This document shows, piece by piece, positions 4,388 to 7,449 of a stretch of 7,449 nucleotides of DNA (within the stretch, counting starts at the first letter, position 1; the number at the start of each line of letters is the position of its first letter). The translations under genes were made by a program, and so were the position numbers. The DNA is taken from contig JAFRZC010000111.1 in NCBI GenBank assembly GCA_017442765.1, positions 1-7,449 of the forward strand, written 5' to 3'. Below the pieces are notes generated by a model that did not search any database, was not told the origin of the DNA, and saw nothing but the letters and a program-made list of their open reading frames with translations. The DNA is from Prevotella sp. (lineage in GTDB: Bacteria > Bacteroidota > Bacteroidia > Bacteroidales > Bacteroidaceae).

Positions 4388-7300
4388 CTCACCACAACCT
4401 TCTTGCCGTTCACAATGTAAATACCCGGTTTTAATTGAGAATTGAGAATTGAGAATTGAGAATTGGCTGGCGCATTGAAATTATCCATTGTCCATTGTCC
4501 ATTGTCAATTATCTTGCGGCCTTGCAGGTCATATATGGATGAGGGATGAGAGAGGAGGGATGAGAGATTGTTACTTTCATCCTTCATCCTTAATCCTCCA
4601 TCCAGAATCCCTGTTGGCAGGTCGCCAACGAAAGTGACATTGGCATTGGGGAACTGCGCTGTCCAGGCATCGGCATCGGTCACATGGAACTGTGTGGCCT
4701 TCTCTGGCAAGAACTGGCCGGCGTTGTTCTGCCAGTTGAGCGCGGCAGGGTCGGCATAGCAATAGACGGTGGTCAACTGCGGCACGTCCATGAAGGCATA
4801 GTAGTCGATCCGGGTAAGCGTTGAGGGCAACGTCAGGGTGGTCAGCGCGGTGCAGCCGTCGAAGAGACCACGGCCAACGTCCTCCACGCCCTCGGGCAGT
4901 GTCTCCTCCGTCAGACCCGTGCAAGCATAGAAGGCATAGTCGCCAAGCTTCTTCACGGTAGTTGGCAGGGTGAGGTTGTTCATGGACGTGAATCCATAGA
5001 ATGCCAACGGCTTGATTTCCTCGACGCCGGCGGGAACCACGAGGTCGGTGACCTCGGTGTTGCTCTCCTTGTCGCCCACAAACAGCCGATGGGCGTAGTT
5101 GATGGGATTCGACGTGGCATTGTAGCCCGAGAAACTGATGCCGCACCAGGCAGCGATGTCCTGCGTAATGACCTTCTCCAAGGCGGTGCAGTCTTTAAAG
5201 GCGTTGCTCTCTATCATAGTGACACTGGCGGGGATATAGATGCTGGTCAGCGACGTGCATTTTTGGAATGCCGAGTAACCAATCGTCGTGATGTTGTCGG
5301 GGATGGTGATGTCGGCCAGGCTGGTACACTGGCAGAACGTATATTCCGGCAGCCGGGTGAGTTCCGGCGCCGCGGGGATGTTGACGGTGGTCAGGGCAGG
5401 GCAATCGTAGAACAGCCAGTTGCCTATAGAGGTGATGGTGTTCGGCAGGCTGACCGTCGTCAGGTTATCACAGTTGCTGAACAGGCTATTACCTATCTCA
5501 GTGACTGTCGAGGGGATGATCATGCTGGTCAGCAGTTTGTTCCTGAAGAATACATCGGCACCGAGGGCTGTCACCACGCCCTTGAAGATGATCGCGCCTT
5601 CGCCTGTCTCAGCGTTGAAGTCATGGGAGGCCATCTCAGTGGCACCCGTGAACTTCTCTGTCTTGTAGAACGACTCGGAGTCCTTGCTTGTGGCAGTGTA
5701 GCGGAAGCGCGTCATGTCGCCCACGAAGGTGACGTTAGCCGTGGGGAACAGCTCCTCCCAGTCGCCGGCTATCAGCACATGCATCTGCGTGGCCTTGTCG
5801 GACATGAAGCCCGTGCCGTCCCACGTCAGGTCGGCTGGCTCGGCGAGACACCACACATCGGTGATGTTGTCCAGTCCGGCGAAAGCATTGTCACTAAATG
5901 TGGTGACGGTCTTGGGCAGCGTAATCGTGGCCAGTGCGGTACAGCCGTTGAAGGCGTTGGAGCTGATGGTGGTGATGCCGTCGGGCAGCGTGATGCCGGT
6001 CAGTGCCGTGGCACCGCTGAAGGCACCCTCGGCGACGGCGGTCGGGTTGCCGCTGAAGATGGCGTAGCCCTTGCCCGTCTCGCTGTCGAAGAAGTTGCCA
6101 AACATAGCGGTGGCACCAGGGAATTTGTCAACGCCGAAAGCGTTGACCACACTGGTGGCGGTATATTGAATTTGTGTCAGGTCGCTCACAAAGGTAGCGT
6201 TGGCATCGGGGAACTTCGACTGCCACATATCCACGTCGAGCACGTGCATCTGCGTCGCCTTCCCGTCCTTGAAATTGTTATCGCTCTCCGACCACGTCAG
6301 CGTGACGGGGTTCGCTAAGCAATAGACATCGGTCACGCCGGAGCAGCCCTGGAACGCTTTGTATTCCCACGAGGTCAGGGTCGAGGGGAGGGTGATGGTC
6401 TGGATATTCGTCACATCGTTGAATGAGGAGTGTGATATGGTCGCAACACCCTCGGGGATGACCAGGTCGGTAATCTCCTCGTTGCTCTCCGGCGTACCCA
6501 AGTAGAGTTTGCCAGCATACTTCTGCGGACCATAAAAGGTGCCGTCGTAGTGGTTCGCGGCGCACCACGACGCGAGGTCGGCCACGATGACCTTCTCCAA
6601 GGCATTGCAGTCGCGGAAGGCACCAATGTATGTGACCGTCGAGGGGATGTTGATTTGCTTCAATGCCCAGCAGTAGTCGAAGGAGGAGATTCTTTCCACG
6701 CCCTCCTGCAGGGTGACGGTCTCTAATTTCTCGTTAGTTTTGATAGAAACCTTTTTGATGGTCGTGGGGAAGTTGATGGTTTCCAAGTTCCTGCAGCCGT
6801 CGAAGGCCACCTCCTCCGTGCCTTCGTTCAGCGTCACGGTGGTCAAGCCGGTGCAGCCGCTGAAGTCGTTGGAGCCGATTTCCTTGATAGAGCCCGGGAT
6901 GTTCACCGAGGTCAGTGCCGTACAGCTGTAGAACGAATGGCCCAGTGTGGTGATGCCGTCGGTGAGCGTCAGCGTGGCAAGGTTTTCGCACCCATAGAAC
7001 GACTGCATCATCGAGGTGATGGTGGAAGGCAGCGTCAGCGAGGTCAAGCCTGTGTGGGCGAATGCCGCATTGCCTATCTTGGTCACACCCTCGGGGATGG
7101 TGACGGTGGTGAGGTTGGCACAATACTGGAAGGCATACTCCGCAATCTCGGTGAAGCCCACGGGAATGATGGCAGATGTCAGGCCTGTATAGGCAAAGGC
7201 ACTCTTACCGATGGACTCCAAGGTCGAAGGAAGACTGACGGAGGTGATGCCCTCACAGCGGTAGAACGCATAGTCGGAGATTTTAGTGACACCCTCGGGG

Positions 7301-7449
7301 ATGACCAGGTTGGTAATCTCCGTGTCCTCGTCGCTGTAGAGATGCTTGGCATAGTACAGCGGGGTGGAATAAGGACCGCCCCAACTGACGTTGCACCACC
7401 AGGCGAGGTCATCGACGATGAGTTTGCCGTTGGCTAAGGCGGAGCAGCC
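4384..7449 (-). CDS. BspA-like leucine-rich-repeat surface protein, 5' end missing
   Basis: The frame is open to the window edge: 1021 residues are visible, and the signal peptide and start lie outside. About 26 repeats of the BspA/TpLRR (LRR_5) type are seen, with the pattern AFxxCxxLTxVxLPxxVTxIG. They are broken by three kinds of recurring module: A, with ALEKVIxxDLAxWC and ESNxEITDLVIPEGV (7449-7288, 6603-6445, 5184-5023); B, with VYCxAxPxxLxW and KATQMHV plus FPxANxTFVGD (6327-6151, 5856-5686, 4767-4621); and C, with KFxGATxM and ETGxGxAIF (6150-6019, 5685-5548). The tail has SIYDLQGRKI and PGIYIVNGKKVVVR, resembling the short type IX secretion sorting end of Prevotella proteins; secretion and surface display are therefore likely (inference). 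Two repeat elements interrupt the tail, encoding residues of low complexity. Proteins of this group bind host or matrix components or other bacteria in known cases; the ligand here is unknown. Confidence 0.92.
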   Translation of the reverse strand, partial: GCSALANGKLIVDDLAWWCNVSWGGPYSTPLYYAKHLYSDEDTEITNLVIPEGVTKISDYAFYRCEGITSVSLPSTLESIGKSAFAYTGLTSAIIPVGFTEIAEYAFQYCANLTTVTIPEGVTKIGNAAFAHTGLTSLTLPSTITSMMQSFYGCENLATLTLTDGITTLGHSFYSCTALTSVNIPGSIKEIGSNDFSGCTGLTTVTLNEGTEEVAFDGCRNLETINFPTTIKKVSIKTNEKLETVTLQEGVERISSFDYCWALKQINIPSTVTYIGAFRDCNALEKVIVADLASWCAANHYDGTFYGPQKYAGKLYLGTPESNEEITDLVIPEGVATISHSSFNDVTNIQTITLPSTLTSWEYKAFQGCSGVTDVYCLANPVTLTWSESDNNFKDGKATQMHVLDVDMWQSKFPDANATFVSDLTQIQYTATSVVNAFGVDKFPGATAMFGNFFDSETGKGYAIFSGNPTAVAEGAFSGATALTGITLPDGITTISSNAFNGCTALATITLPKTVTTFSDNAFAGLDNITDVWCLAEPADLTWDGTGFMSDKATQMHVLIAGDWEELFPTANVTFVGDMTRFRYTATSKDSESFYKTEKFTGATEMASHDFNAETGEGAIIFKGVVTALGADVFFRNKLLTSMIIPSTVTEIGNSLFSNCDNLTTVSLPNTITSIGNWLFYDCPALTTVNIPAAPELTRLPEYTFCQCTSLADITIPDNITTIGYSAFQKCTSLTSIYIPASVTMIESNAFKDCTALEKVITQDIAAWCGISFSGYNATSNPINYAHRLFVGDKESNTEVTDLVVPAGVEEIKPLAFYGFTSMNNLTLPTTVKKLGDYAFYACTGLTEETLPEGVEDVGRGLFDGCTALTTLTLPSTLTRIDYYAFMDVPQLTTVYCYADPAALNWQNNAGQFLPEKATQFHVTDADAWTAQFPNANVTFVGDLPTGILDGGLRMKDESNNLSSLLSHPSSIYDLQGRKIIDNGQWTMDNFNAPANSQFSILNSQLKPGIYIVNGKKVVVR
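4432..4511. repeat. Inverted pair of heptamer arrays, element I
   Basis: The left arm (4432-4466) is five 7-nt units: TAATTGA, three GAATTGA, then GAATTGG. The right arm (4477-4511) is GAAATTA, three TCCATTG, then TCAATTA. Read on the other strand, the right arm is TAATTGA, three CAATGGA, then TAATTTC, which aligns unit by unit with the left arm (26 of 35 positions, outermost unit perfect). The spacer is 10 nt (4467-4476). It encodes about residues 905-930 of the last 945 codons counted from 7221 (NGQWTMDNF and NSQFSILNSQL), between the SIYDLQGRKI and PGIYIVNGKK tail motifs. Confidence 0.85.
4537..4603. repeat. Inverted pair of heptamer arrays, element II
   Basis: The left arm (4537-4564) is four 7-nt units: GGATGAG, GGATGAG, AGAGGAG, GGATGAG. 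The right arm (4576-4603) is TTCATCC, TTCATCC, TTAATCC, TCCATCC. The arms are inverted copies of each other, 20 of 28 positions complementary, with more if G-U pairs are allowed. The spacer is 11 nt (4565-4575). It is read in frame as LRMKDESNNLSSLLSHPS just before the SIYDLQGRKI motif. Unit sequence differs from element I but the design is the same. Confidence 0.8.

Noticed and set aside
5089..6318. 409-residue open frame on the + strand inside the BspA-like gene
   Set aside because: It is the complement of the LRR repeats, with Gly/Asp/Arg-rich sequence and no domain; repetitive codon use in the LRR gene keeps this frame open by accident.
7219..7221. TTG as the start of the BspA-like protein
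   Set aside because: Upstream codons continue the same LRR pattern to the window edge, so the true start lies outside the window.
7179..7412. 77-residue open frame near the right edge on the - strand
   Set aside because: The BspA-like frame itself stays open through this stretch to 7449 with recognisable LRR and module A sequence, so this is a shadow frame.

Overview
The window looks like a piece of a Bacteroidota chromosome, most likely from the Prevotellaceae. Evidence: two promoters of the Bacteroidetes type (TTTG or TTTA, about 20 nt, then TATCTTTG); little use of Shine-Dalgarno sites; an ArgF'-type transcarbamylase very close, from memory, to the Bacteroides fragilis enzyme; a large BspA-like leucine-rich-repeat protein ending in a short IYDLQGRK / GIYIVNGKKVVVR tail; and a membrane-protein plus winged-helix-regulator pair of a kind common in this phylum. 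Genus is not proven.

Layout. Positions 1-331 are non-coding and hold a four-copy 22-nt tandem repeat, two inverted repeats and a promoter that sits directly on the first start codon. On the + strand follow a Dda/RecD-like DNA helicase (341-1786), then a promoter with a long leader, a small lipoprotein (1939-2463) and, 19 nt later, argF' (2483-3457), whose product is probably N-succinylornithine carbamoyltransferase of arginine synthesis. On the - strand, reading towards argF', are a partial BspA-like protein (7449-4384, N-terminus outside the window), a six-helix membrane protein (4387-3791, sharing an ATGA stop/start overlap with it) and a winged-helix regulator (3770-3432). The two gene blocks converge: the last 26 nt of argF' and of the regulator overlap, and the only good intrinsic terminator for argF' lies inside the regulator's coding sequence.

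The main unusual theme is small repeats living inside coding sequence. The helicase and argF' each carry a G/C-run palindrome read in frame as a short Pro/Gly-rich insert. The 3' end of the BspA-like gene carries two elements of the same design: an array of 7-nt units, a 10-11 nt spacer, then a second 7-nt array in inverted orientation. They flank the conserved tail motif. Because 7 is not a multiple of 3, losing one unit from the last array would stop translation before the tail, while gaining one would fuse the protein in frame to the downstream membrane protein. This is a testable slippage switch, though nothing in a single sequence shows that it operates.

No rRNA, tRNA, CRISPR array, insertion sequence or defence system is visible.
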